The position numbers and the translations under genes were made by a program. The notes under the pieces were generated by a model that saw only the letters and a program-made list of their open reading frames with translations, was not told the DNA's origin and made no database searches. A DNA stretch of 64,000 bases. Source: NVTR01 sp036479015. GTDB lineage: Bacteria > Pseudomonadota > Alphaproteobacteria > Rhodobacterales > Rhodobacteraceae. This document shows positions 53,851-61,948 of this stretch, in pieces (the first letter of the stretch is position 1; each line of letters starts with the position of its first letter). Location of the stretch: the NCBI GenBank assembly GCA_036479015.1, contig JAZGFB010000011.1:1-64000 (forward strand), given 5' to 3'.

Positions 53851-54509
53851 CAATCAGATTGGGCCGCCGTGACAAACGCCTGAATTTTTGCAACGTCTTT
53901 CACCCCCGGCGCGCTTTCCACACCAGACGACACATCAACCTGCCGCGCGCCCGTCAGGCGCACCGCCTCGGAGACATTTTCTGCATTTAGCCCGCCCGCC
54001 AACATCCACGGCACCGACCAGCGCCGCGCGGCGATCAGCTGCCAGTCAAATGCCACCCCATTGCCGCCCAACAATTTTGCGCCCTTGGGCGGCTTGGTAT
54101 CCACCAGCAACTGGCTGGCGACCTGGCTGTATTCCTCTAGCTGGGGCAGATCAGAAGCATCGGCAATGCCCACCGCTTTTATCACCGGCAACCCATATCG
54201 CGCAGCAACAGCCGCCACCCGCTCCGGGGTTTCGCGCCCGTGCAGCTGTATCATATCAACACCCAAACCGGATGTGATAACGTCCAGCTCACCGTCGCTG
54301 GCATCCACCGTCAGCACCACTTTGGCAACCCCGACAGGCACCACCTCAAACAGCGCCGCCGCCTGCGCCAATGACACATAACGTGGTGATTTCTTGAAAA
54401 AATTAAATCCCAGATACCGGGCCCCGGCGGCAACCGCTGCATCAATATGACGGGGGTCTTTCAACCCGCATATCTTAACCTGAATTCCTGTGCCCTTGGC
54501 CAAACCCAT
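53850..54509 (-). CDS. trpF: Phosphoribosylanthranilate isomerase
   Basis: A 219-residue TIM barrel enzyme of tryptophan synthesis. It opens VKICGLKDPRHIDAAVAAGARYLGF, with the catalytic Cys in KICGL, and has DMIQLHGRETPERVAA near 95-110 and AGGLNAENVSEAVRLTGARQVDVSSGVE near 166-193 with the phosphate loop. A start codon two or three residues further in could also be used. It lies between lapA (12 bases away) and trpB on the same strand. Confidence 0.95.
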   Translation of the reverse strand: MGLAKGTGIQVKICGLKDPRHIDAAVAAGARYLGFNFFKKSPRYVSLAQAAALFEVVPVGVAKVVLTVDASDGELDVITSGLGVDMIQLHGRETPERVAAVAARYGLPVIKAVGIADASDLPQLEEYSQVASQLLVDTKPPKGAKLLGGNGVAFDWQLIAARRWSVPWMLAGGLNAENVSEAVRLTGARQVDVSSGVESAPGVKDVAKIQAFVTAAQSD

Positions 54510-54521
54510 ACCGCTTTGCCC

Positions 54522-54866
54522 CTAGCCGTCGATCAACGCCAGCACGTCATCCTTTGGGCTGCTCTGATCCGTTTGCAAACGGCTTACTTCCCGTTCCAAA
54601 CGGGTGTTTTCACGGCGCACGGTGCTGGCCTGTGCCCGTTGCTTATGCTCGCGGAACCATTCCCAGACAAAGCCAATGGCCACGCCGGTAATAATACTGC
54701 CAAATATGACAACAAATTGGGGAATTGATATTGAATTTTGCACCCCAACCCAGGCCGCCACATCATCAGTGAACAACCGCAAAAGCACCGGCTCTCGGTT
54801 GGCGACAGCAATAATAACCAACCCCACCGTCAAGACAGCAAGGAAAACGTAACGAAGATAGCGCAT
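54522..54866 (-). CDS. LapA-domain membrane protein (DUF1049)
   Basis: A 114-residue protein with two transmembrane helices (YVFLAVLTVGLVIIAVAN and QFVVIFGSIITGVAIGFVWEW) and a Lys/Arg-rich coiled tail, the LapA pattern. LapA-type proteins work with LapB in controlling LPS synthesis in E. coli; in alphaproteobacteria the role is less clear. The gene sits between ihfB and trpF, which is the usual place in Rhodobacterales. Confidence 0.87.
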   Translation of the reverse strand: MRYLRYVFLAVLTVGLVIIAVANREPVLLRLFTDDVAAWVGVQNSISIPQFVVIFGSIITGVAIGFVWEWFREHKQRAQASTVRRENTRLEREVSRLQTDQSSPKDDVLALIDG

Positions 54867-54877
54867 AAACCTAGGTC

Positions 54878-55159
54878 CTATTTACCGTTTAGCCGATCCC
54901 TCAGGCCTTTGCCGGTTTTGAAAAAAGGCACATGCTTTGCCTCAACCTGCACACTGTCACCGGTGCGCGGGTTGCGCCCGGCACGGGCATCACGTTGCTT
55001 GATTGAAAATGCACCAAATCCACGTAATTCAACACGATCACCACGTGACATGGCATCTATGATCTCTTCAAATATAGTTCCTACAATACGTTCAACATCC
55101 CGTTGATACAGATGAGGATTCTCGTCCGCTATTTTCTGGACTAATTCCGACCGGATCAT
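54878..55159 (-). CDS. ihfB: Integration host factor subunit beta
   Basis: A 93-residue DNA-bending protein of the HU/IHF family. It opens MIRSELVQKIADENPHLYQRDVERIVGTIFEEI and has the GFGAFSIKQRDARAGRNPRTGDSV arm that contacts the minor groove. The ATG at 55159 follows a GGA sequence; an ATG two codons upstream overlaps a GGGGG. The gene follows rpsA in the same direction, with a terminator between them. Confidence 0.95.
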   Translation of the reverse strand: MIRSELVQKIADENPHLYQRDVERIVGTIFEEIIDAMSRGDRVELRGFGAFSIKQRDARAGRNPRTGDSVQVEAKHVPFFKTGKGLRDRLNGK

Positions 55160-55390
55160 ACGTTCCATCCCCCAAATTACTTTTTCATTGTGGTTTGGTA
55201 GCAGAACCAAACTCGACCCCAACTATAGGGGCAATTACACGGTTCACAAATATTAACCGCCGCCAAAACGACCTAATCCATGCTCTAAATCGCTGATTTC
55301 ACAAAATAACACCCCAAACCGGTGGGTTGCAATACCAATTCAGACAGATACTGGTCCAATTCACGCCACTGTCAAATCAATCGATTCGCA

Positions 55391-55430
55391 GTAAAAAATT
55401 CGGCCCCACTCATCCAAGCAGGGCCGAATT
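55391..55430 (-). terminator. Intrinsic terminator after rpsA
   Basis: A perfect 10-bp stem, aattcggccc against gggccgaatt (55396-55405 and 55420-55429), with a 14-base loop, followed on the reverse strand by a run of T residues (55391-55397). It lies 23 bases after the rpsA stop and should end its transcript before ihfB, which would need its own promoter. Confidence 0.9.
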
Positions 55431-55452
55431 CTAGTCTTTTAGCGGCAACGAA

Positions 55453-57129
55453 TTATTCGTCGCCCTTAAGGGCTGCGCCCAGAATGTCACCAAGCGAAGC
55501 GCCAGAATCAGATGAACCATACTGTTCAACAGCTTCTTTTTCCTCGGCAATTTCGCGGGCTTTGATCGACAGACCCAGACGGCGTGATTTCGCGTCAACA
55601 TTTGTGACACGAACGTCAACCTTGTCGCCTATTCCAAACCGGTCAGGGCGCTGCTCTGCGCGGTCACGCGACAGGTCAGAACGGCGGATGAACGACTTCA
55701 TGCTTTCGTATTCAACCTCAACGCCACCATCTTCGATTTTGGTGACAGTAACCGTGATGATTGAACCACGCTTCACGCCATCAACAACACCGGCAAAGCT
55801 GTCTTCACCCAGGGCTTTGATCGACAGGGAAATACGTTCCTTATCGGTGTCAACCTCGGTTACAGAGGCCTTCACGACATCGCCTTTCTGGAAGCTCTGG
55901 ATCGCGTCTTCGCCGCGTTCATCCCAGCTAAGGTCAGACAGGTGAACCATGCCGTCAATGTCGTCGTCCAAGCCAATGAACAGACCAAATTCGGTGATGT
56001 TCTTAACTTCGCCTTCAACTTCAGAACCGGCAGGGTGGGTTTCTGCAAACACTTCCCATGGGTTGCGCATGGTCTGTTTCAGACCCAGCGATACCCGGCG
56101 CTTTGTGGTATCGATTTCCAGAACCATAACTTCAACTTCTTGCGACGTCGAAACGATCTTGCCAGGATGCACGTTCTTTTTGGTCCAGGACATTTCTGAA
56201 ACGTGAACCAAGCCTTCAACACCGGCTTCCAGTTCAACAAATGCACCATAGTCGGTGATGTTGGTAACCCGGCCAGTATGCACTGTTTCCAGCGCAAATT
56301 TGGCGGCAACAGCATCCCATGGGTCTTCCTGCAATTGTTTCAGGCCCAGGCTGATACGGTGGGTTTCCTTGTTGATCTTGATGACCTGCACCTTGATCGT
56401 TTCACCGATGGTCAGAATTTCGGTCGGGTGGTTCACCCGACGCCATGCCATGTCGGTGACGTGCAACAGCCCGTCAACACCGCCCAGATCAACAAACGCA
56501 CCGTATTCGGTGATGTTCTTGACCACACCATCCACAGCCTGACCTTCGGTCAGATTGCCAATGACTTCGGCGCGCTGTTCGGCGCGGCTTTCTTCCAGAA
56601 TGGCGCGACGTGACACAACGATGTTGCCCCGGCGACGGTCCATTTTCAAAATCACGAACGGCTGCTTCAGACCCATCAATGGGCCCGCGTCGCGCACAGG
56701 GCGCACATCGACCTGTGAACCTGGCAGGAACGCAACTGCGCCGCCCAGATCGACAGTAAAGCCACCCTTGACGCGGCCAAAGATTGCGCCATCGACGCGC
56801 TCTTCGGTTTCTGCGGCTTTTTCCAGACGGTCCCAGGCTTCTTCCCGGCGCGCCTTTTCACGGCTGATGCTTGCTTCACCACGGGAATTTTCGACGCGGT
56901 CAAGGAACACCTCAACCTCATCGCCAACGGCCAGTTCGGCCTCTTCTCCGGGGTTTGCGAATTCTTTAATATCGACGCGGCCTTCCATTTTATAGCCGAC
57001 GTCAATGATGGCCTGTCCGCTTTCAATAGCGATGACTGTGCCTTTTACGACAGACCCTTCCTGGGGTGTGTCAATTTCGAAGCTTTCGTTCAGAAGGGCT
57101 TCGAATTCCTCCATAGCAGATGCACTCAT
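55453..57129 (-). CDS. rpsA: 30S ribosomal protein S1
   Basis: A 558-residue protein with six S1 RNA-binding domains, for example GSVVKGTVIAIESGQAIIDVGYKMEGRV (first), GRVTNITDYGAFVELEAGVEGLVHVSEMSWTK and GEVKNITEFGLFIGLDDDIDGMVHLSDLSWD. It binds mRNA at the 30S subunit to help start translation. An acidic N-terminal segment (MEEFEALLNESFEID) precedes the first domain. The upstream gap to the MFS gene (57130-57404, 275 bases) must hold its promoter; no riboswitch was recognised there. cmk, its usual neighbour, is about 3.7 kb away because of an insertion. Confidence 0.97.
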   Translation of the reverse strand: MSASAMEEFEALLNESFEIDTPQEGSVVKGTVIAIESGQAIIDVGYKMEGRVDIKEFANPGEEAELAVGDEVEVFLDRVENSRGEASISREKARREEAWDRLEKAAETEERVDGAIFGRVKGGFTVDLGGAVAFLPGSQVDVRPVRDAGPLMGLKQPFVILKMDRRRGNIVVSRRAILEESRAEQRAEVIGNLTEGQAVDGVVKNITEYGAFVDLGGVDGLLHVTDMAWRRVNHPTEILTIGETIKVQVIKINKETHRISLGLKQLQEDPWDAVAAKFALETVHTGRVTNITDYGAFVELEAGVEGLVHVSEMSWTKKNVHPGKIVSTSQEVEVMVLEIDTTKRRVSLGLKQTMRNPWEVFAETHPAGSEVEGEVKNITEFGLFIGLDDDIDGMVHLSDLSWDERGEDAIQSFQKGDVVKASVTEVDTDKERISLSIKALGEDSFAGVVDGVKRGSIITVTVTKIEDGGVEVEYESMKSFIRRSDLSRDRAEQRPDRFGIGDKVDVRVTNVDAKSRRLGLSIKAREIAEEKEAVEQYGSSDSGASLGDILGAALKGDE

Positions 57130-57404
57130 ATGCGGTTGGTTTCCTTTTTAGCGTTTATACGGGCCGTGCGGTTGGTTCCGCAGGTCTTTCAGGTTTCATT
57201 TGGTCAAGGGGCCGAATTTGCAAACAATAAGGGCCGGAGATTATCCCGACCCTGCTTGCACGGATTCTAACGATCCTTAACCTGCGCGCGTATAGGGGGT
57301 TTATTAGGGGCTGACAAGGGGGCGCGATCCCTGCCCCGGCGACCCCAGGATCAAGTCTGGCAAACAACCTTGCCATACCCTTATCCGGGCCGCATTATCC
57401 CTAA

Positions 57405-58603
57405 ATGAACTACCCGCCAACCTTTAGAATTGCGCTCTTCATCGTCGGGGCAATAGCGGCCACACAGACCATACTGGCGTTCACCTTGCCACTGCTGGCT
57501 TTCGAAATCTCAGGCCAGGGGTCAGGCCTTGCTCTTATTAAGGGCGCCGGGTTCATCCCAAACATCGTTTTTGCGATCTTCATCGGGGTTGTGAATGATC
57601 GCATGCTCAAGGCTGCAGCATTTCGGCGCTACACACTCGGCCTGACCCTGGTAACCGGGGTTTTGTTGGCGTCGATATGGGCGGACCAGGTGTCGCTGCC
57701 AGGACTGGCGCTGTTTATGATCGTGTTCAACGGGTTTGCCTATGCTGCGGGAAACGCACAGATGACCCTGGTGCGCTTAACCGTGAAAGAAGCCCGCCTT
57801 TCCGACGCCACCGCCCTAACCAGCACCGTGCACGCCGTCATCACAACGGTTGGCCCAGCGGCAGGGGGGGGCTCGCGCTGTTACAGTTCGGCCATTTCGG
57901 GGTGATCACCATCTGCACGATCCTTTTAAGCCTAACCATGGCTGGGGCCTTTGCCCTGAATGTGCCAGAGGATCTGCCAGCGCCCGACCCGTTTTGGCCT
58001 TCCCTAAACGAAGGCTGGCGGGTTTTAAGATCAAACCAAGAGCTGGTCATCATGACAGTGGTGATCGTGCTCACAAACGCCGCAGAAGGGGCTTTTGCGA
58101 CAGCGTTGATACTAAAGCTAAAATTCGGCGGCGCAGATGCCTTTCAGATCGGCATCGTCCTGGGTGCCGCAGGTGTCGGTGCTGTGCTTGCGTCGCGCAT
58201 TGCCGCCCCGGCGCGCCGCCGCTTTGGCTACCGCTGCGCATTCTTTTGGCCGATCTGGGGGCTTGCCACCCTGTATGTCGCGTTCATAGCCAACTGGCCG
58301 CTGCCCGCCCTATGTGCGCTTAGCTTCATAGAGGGCGGCCTGTCCCTTTTCTTTGCTATCGGCGTTTGGTCATACCGCCAGGAAAGCACCGCCGCCCACC
58401 ACATGGGCCGGGTTGCGGGACTAACCGGCGCGATTTTCAAAATCGGCATGCCGCCGGTGATAATTCTTGCCGGTGTCCTGTCAGACGCGGGCAACCTTGG
58501 GGCTGTTTTCGTGCTGGCAGCAGCGATCAACATCGCGGCGGCGCTCTACCTTGTATATCCGGCCAAATGGGGCTGGCAACGGGTAGCAAGAGCCCCTTAT
58601 TAA
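57405..58603 (+). pseudogene. MFS transporter broken by a frameshift at a G8 tract
   Basis: Two reading frames together encode about 399 residues of a 12-helix MFS permease. The first frame (57405-57905) gives TM1-5, including VVNDRMLKAAAFRRYTLG. The second frame runs to 58603, from GGLALLQFGHFGVITI onwards. They join at eight G residues (57864-57871) in the middle of GPAAGG. Six or nine Gs would restore the frame. It may be a real inactivation, a phase-variable switch, or a sequencing error in a homopolymer. Substrate unknown. Confidence 0.82.
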
Positions 58604-58670
58604 AGCCCATTCATCACGTCTGCGCGCTTCATAAATATTTAAAATCAATAGAAAATAGCGCGTTACAACT

Positions 58671-58760
58671 TGTCCGCCTGCGAACACCGGGCACCGCTAG
58701 TATGCCCGCTGCACCATCGCCATCGCCCGCCCAGCGTCGCACCCGTCCCGCTCCGCCAGC
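58671..58760 (-). pseudogene. Remnant of the 3' end of cmk
   Basis: On the reverse strand this stretch reads, in frame, LAERDGCDAGRAMAMVQRAY and a stop. It matches the cmk C-terminus but lacks about 27 codons in the middle. The 41 bases at 58719-58759 match 60922-60962 at 39 positions, and 58671-58708 match 60793-60830 at 32 of 38. It lies just after the MFS gene, where the true cmk would be without the insertion. Confidence 0.85.
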
Positions 58761-58808
58761 TTCGGTGAGCAGCACTTCAAAGCAAGTTTTTACAGATTTT
58801 TCAGCGCA

Positions 58809-59702
58809 CTAGCGCAATCTGCTGTAATATTCCTTGTAAGAAATACGCTCTGAGTGATGCGGTTGGGTTTTTCCAAAATCGTAAATCAACCCGAATTCGT
58901 AGGAATAATCACCATCGGCCGTGTCGTTCACGTATTCAGCTTTGGCCCTGACACTGTCGCTAAGTGCATAAGTCGCCAACACCCCCCAGCTTTGCAACTC
59001 ACTGGTATTGTAGGCCCAGCTGACATTCCAAGCCAGTCCCAGATCCGGCGTCACATCGTAAAATAGTGTGAACGCGACATGGTCAGCCGTGCCAGCATCG
59101 TCAAGGTCAAGCACCGACAGAATATCGTAACCCCAGTTACCCCTATCGTGGCCTAACAGTATGCTTAAATCTTGCGGGTCGTTTTCATAGGCTATGGTCA
59201 GGTTCCAGGCCGCCACTGAACTGCTGACCGCGCCAAATTCACCACGATAACCCAGTTCAAAGTCCTCGGTGTCATCGGTAACGACAGAGGCTGCAAAGTG
59301 GTGCCCGTTGTTGGAATAATCGACACGAAATGTGTTTTCGGACCGTCCAGTACTGTCATCGACGCCAAAATAGTCCTCGGGCATCAGATTGCCTGCACCG
59401 TAGAATTCACCATAGGTAAGTGTAATACGGCCGCCTGGGTTCAGCGCGGAAGAATACAGAAAATACAGGTCGCCAACCCTCGTATCGTCACTGACAAACT
59501 CGCCGCTAAAACCCACACCGAAAACATTTCCACCGGTTTCGTAGGACAGCAAAGTGTCTGTTATGATGGATGTTTTGGCACTGCCGTACGATTCAAAGTC
59601 ATATTCAACCCCGATCCAGCCGCCAATATTGAAATCCGCCAATGCGGGTGATGACAACGTGCTGACTGCAAGTGCTGCAATGACTGTACTCTTTAAAAAC
59701 AT
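58809..59702 (-). CDS. Porin-like outer-membrane protein
   Basis: A 297-residue protein with a signal peptide (MFLKSTVIAALAVSTLSSPALA). Alternating strands follow, such as GGWIGVEYDFESYG, GGRITLTYGEFYGAGN and DYSYEFGLIYDFGK, in the style of Rhodobacter general porins. The C-terminus ends RLR rather than Phe, which is unusual for a porin. It is inserted, with its own promoter, between the two copies of the cmk/MFS ends. The pore specificity is unknown. Confidence 0.75.
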   Translation of the reverse strand: MFLKSTVIAALAVSTLSSPALADFNIGGWIGVEYDFESYGSAKTSIITDTLLSYETGGNVFGVGFSGEFVSDDTRVGDLYFLYSSALNPGGRITLTYGEFYGAGNLMPEDYFGVDDSTGRSENTFRVDYSNNGHHFAASVVTDDTEDFELGYRGEFGAVSSSVAAWNLTIAYENDPQDLSILLGHDRGNWGYDILSVLDLDDAGTADHVAFTLFYDVTPDLGLAWNVSWAYNTSELQSWGVLATYALSDSVRAKAEYVNDTADGDYSYEFGLIYDFGKTQPHHSERISYKEYYSRLR

Positions 59703-59827
59703 GGGGGTTCTCCAAAACTGTGCCCAAAAAATTACTAATTAACGTCCCAATATAGTTTCCGAATGGTGTCTTTATGATGTTTTTTCCAACCCGTGCAGTT
59801 CACAGTTGCAATGTGGCAACATTTCTC

Positions 59828-59884
59828 ACGGCGGCGCTCTACCTTGTGTATCCAGCCAAATGGGGGTGGCCAAAAAGCGAATAG
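59828..59884 (+). pseudogene. Remnant of the 3' end of an MFS transporter gene
   Basis: In frame it reads TAALYLVYPAKWGWPKSE and a stop, a copy of the MFS C-terminus AALYLVYPAKWGWQRV at 58536-58582. The 42 bases 59829-59870 match 58536-58577 at 39 positions, and all three differences are synonymous. It marks the second copy of the duplicated segment. Confidence 0.85.
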
Positions 59885-60030
59885 GGCACCCCCCCAACCA
59901 AGATCAACACCTGGGAATGGCGCGAATGCAAGGTTGCCCCAGGGCGCGTCGTTTCAATTTTCCGAAACCACATGGTGCCAGAATACAGATTTTTCTTGAC
60001 GTTTTTCACGCCCTATCGTTAGCTACTTTA

Positions 60031-60166
60031 GTTCTCAGGGCGGGGTGCAATTCCCCACCGGCGGTAAGCAAATCTAATTTGTAAGCCCGCGAGCGCCCGC
60101 AATGCGGGGTCAGCAGACCAAGTGAAATTCTTGGGCCGACGGTGAAAGTCCGGATGAAAGAGAGCG
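60031..60166 (+). promoter_or_regulatory. FMN riboswitch (RFN element)
   Basis: The classic sequence blocks are present in order: ttctcagggcggggtgcaat, then ccccaccggcggtaa, a stem-loop around 60085-60110, ggtcagcagacc, gtgaaattcttgggccgacggtgaaagtccggatg and agagagcg. This is the six-stem FMN-binding RNA. It controls ribH, which starts 81 bases after its end. A ccct at 60211 could pair with the aggg of the ribosome binding site at 60238, so the switch may work on translation; that part is inference. Confidence 0.95.
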
Positions 60167-60247
60167 CGTATCACACCCGTCAATTTGGCGGCTGACGATA
60201 TTCATACTTGCCCTGGAAACGTGTAAAAACGGAAAAAAGGGTACCAA

Positions 60248-60712
60248 ATGACTTCGATCAAATACGCCTTCATCAAAGCCGCCTGGCATGCCCCGATTGT
60301 CGATCAAGCATTGGCCGGGTTTTGCGACGTGATCCCTGCGCACCAAGTCGAAGTATTTCAAACGCCCGGTGCGTTCGAAATGCCATTACTGGCCAAGGAA
60401 CTTGCTAACAGCCAAAAATATGGCGCTATAATTGCCGCGGCTTTAGTTGTGGATGGCGGCATTTACCGGCATGAATTCGTGGCGCAGTCGGTGGTAACCG
60501 GCCTGATGCAAGTTGGGTTGGAAACCGGCCTGCCAGTACTTTCCGTATCCCTGACCCCGAAAGATTTTCACGAAACCGACCACCATATTGAAATTTTCAA
60601 ACGCCACTTCTTTGGAAAAGGCCAAGAGGCCGCCCAAGCTGTGCGCATGCTTCAAAGCTCTCGCCAACCCGTTACAGTGGCCCCGTCGCCTGCGGCTGTT
60701 GGTGTGGTTTAA
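60248..60712 (+). CDS. ribH: 6,7-dimethyl-8-ribityllumazine synthase (RibH2-like)
   Basis: A 154-residue enzyme of riboflavin synthesis; it condenses the ribose-derived 4-carbon unit with the pyrimidine diaminouracil. It has the IKAAWHAPIVDQALAGF start with the Trp typical of the alphaproteobacterial RibH2 type, a TPGAFEMPLLAKEL segment (here QTPGAFEMPLLAKEL), and a GGIYRHEFVAQSV region in place of the usual His-Glu motif of RibH1. An AAGGG site six bases before the ATG supports the start. It is under an FMN riboswitch, so it should respond to flavin shortage. The other rib genes are not in the window. Confidence 0.9.
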   Translation: MTSIKYAFIKAAWHAPIVDQALAGFCDVIPAHQVEVFQTPGAFEMPLLAKELANSQKYGAIIAAALVVDGGIYRHEFVAQSVVTGLMQVGLETGLPVLSVSLTPKDFHETDHHIEIFKRHFFGKGQEAAQAVRMLQSSRQPVTVAPSPAAVGVV

Positions 60713-60792
60713 TAGCCCCATACCGGCAAAATTGACAGGTATCTAAAAAACACAATTTCTGGAAAATCATTCTAAAACAATACATTATAAGA

Positions 60793-60808
60793 TGTTCGCG
60801 CGCGAACA
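60793..60808. promoter_or_regulatory. Perfect 16-base palindrome before the cmk stop
   Basis: tgttcgcg followed directly by cgcgaaca. It lies just after the cmk stop on the reverse strand and after ribH on the forward strand. In the cmk remnant at 58671 the palindrome is degraded. It could be a protein binding site or part of a hairpin that ends transcripts, but no T-run follows. Confidence 0.35.
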
Positions 60809-60818
60809 CCGGCCCCCG

Positions 60819-61424
60819 CTAGTATGCCTGGGCCACCAGATCAATCGCCGCTGCCAACGCCGATTTGATCGTCATTTCTGACGTGTCCAGCATCACCGCA
60901 TCGCTTGCTTGGCGTGTCGGGGCCATCGCCCGCCCAGCGTCGCGCCCGTCCCGTTCCGCCAGATCAGCCTGCACCCGTTCCAGCGTTATTTTAACGCCTT
61001 TACCCGTCAGTTCATCAAACCGACGCTGCGCCCGTATCGCGTCTGAGGCAGTCACAAACAGCTTCACATCCGCATCCGGGCAGATCACCGTGCCAATGTC
61101 GCGCCCATCCAAAACCGCGCCACCTTCGCGGGCACCAAACCGGTGCTGAAAGCCCAGCAATGCATCGCGAACCCCGGCTATCACAGCGACTTTTGACGCG
61201 GCCTGGGCCACCGCAGGGGTGCGCAGATCATCGCCTGTCAGATCGTCCATACATAGGGTTTCAGCCGCCGCGATAGGATTAGAGCCGTTCAAAACCTTGC
61301 GCCCCACCGCCCGGTACAGCAGTCCGGTATCCAAATGAGCAAACCCAAAATGCGCCGCCACACCTTTGGAAATGGTCCCCTTGCCCGCCGCGGCAGGCCC
61401 ATCAATTGCGACGGTAAATTTCAT
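60819..61424 (-). CDS. cmk: Cytidylate kinase
   Basis: A 201-residue nucleoside monophosphate kinase that makes CDP and dCDP. The P-loop is VAIDGPAAAGKGTISKGVA near residues 4-22, LDTGLLYRAVGRK follows, and DGRDIGTVICPDADVKLFVTAS is near 107-128. The C-terminal LAERDGRDAGRAMAPTRQASDAVMLDTSEMTI stretch is also typical. Its start overlaps the stop of the next gene by 4 bases, in the aroA-cmk operon. Confidence 0.96.
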   Translation of the reverse strand: MKFTVAIDGPAAAGKGTISKGVAAHFGFAHLDTGLLYRAVGRKVLNGSNPIAAAETLCMDDLTGDDLRTPAVAQAASKVAVIAGVRDALLGFQHRFGAREGGAVLDGRDIGTVICPDADVKLFVTASDAIRAQRRFDELTGKGVKITLERVQADLAERDGRDAGRAMAPTRQASDAVMLDTSEMTIKSALAAAIDLVAQAY

Positions 61425-61948
61425 AACCTGTCCCGCCGTGTCAGCCAGAGGCGGGCCAGACCAACCAAGACCACCAGCATCGCCGCGGTGTTAAAAGCCG
61501 ACTTTAGAACCGTCGCCTGACTGGCCGCGGCAATCAGGTCATGGCTTATCAAATCAACCGGGCTGGACAACATTGCGGCAACATAGCTGTTTTCCAGCCA
61601 GTCAAACGCACCACCAATAATTGGGATCACAGCCAGACAAATCCGTATCAACCGCCGGGCCGCCCCATATAACCAAAGCGTTGCAAAACACAGCGTGGCC
61701 CCCATCAGTGCCGGAAACGCCGTATCAAGCCGGTGCTGCACCGTCAGATAAAACGACCGGCCATCGGCGCTTAACGCGTTCAAAAATGCCTGTGCTTGGG
61801 CATCATCATAGCCGCCCGGCCGCAGATCAAACGGCACCAGCCCCCCGGCCGCGTCTGAGATTGCAGGCAGTGACCAAAACAGCATCGCGACATAGACCGC
61901 CAGCGTTATAGAAAACAGCGCCCAGTATGCCAGGCGGGCGCGGCTCAT
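61421..61948 (-). CDS. Conserved membrane protein in the aroA-cmk operon
   Basis: A 175-residue protein with four hydrophobic segments (about 6-26, 78-93, 103-120, 145-165) and a charged C-terminus. I cannot name the family. Its start overlaps the aroA stop by 4 bases and its stop overlaps the cmk start by 4 bases, so all three are translated from one message. The order aroA - membrane protein - cmk is seen in other Rhodobacterales in my recollection. Confidence 0.75.
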   Translation of the reverse strand: MSRARLAYWALFSITLAVYVAMLFWSLPAISDAAGGLVPFDLRPGGYDDAQAQAFLNALSADGRSFYLTVQHRLDTAFPALMGATLCFATLWLYGAARRLIRICLAVIPIIGGAFDWLENSYVAAMLSSPVDLISHDLIAAASQATVLKSAFNTAAMLVVLVGLARLWLTRRDRL

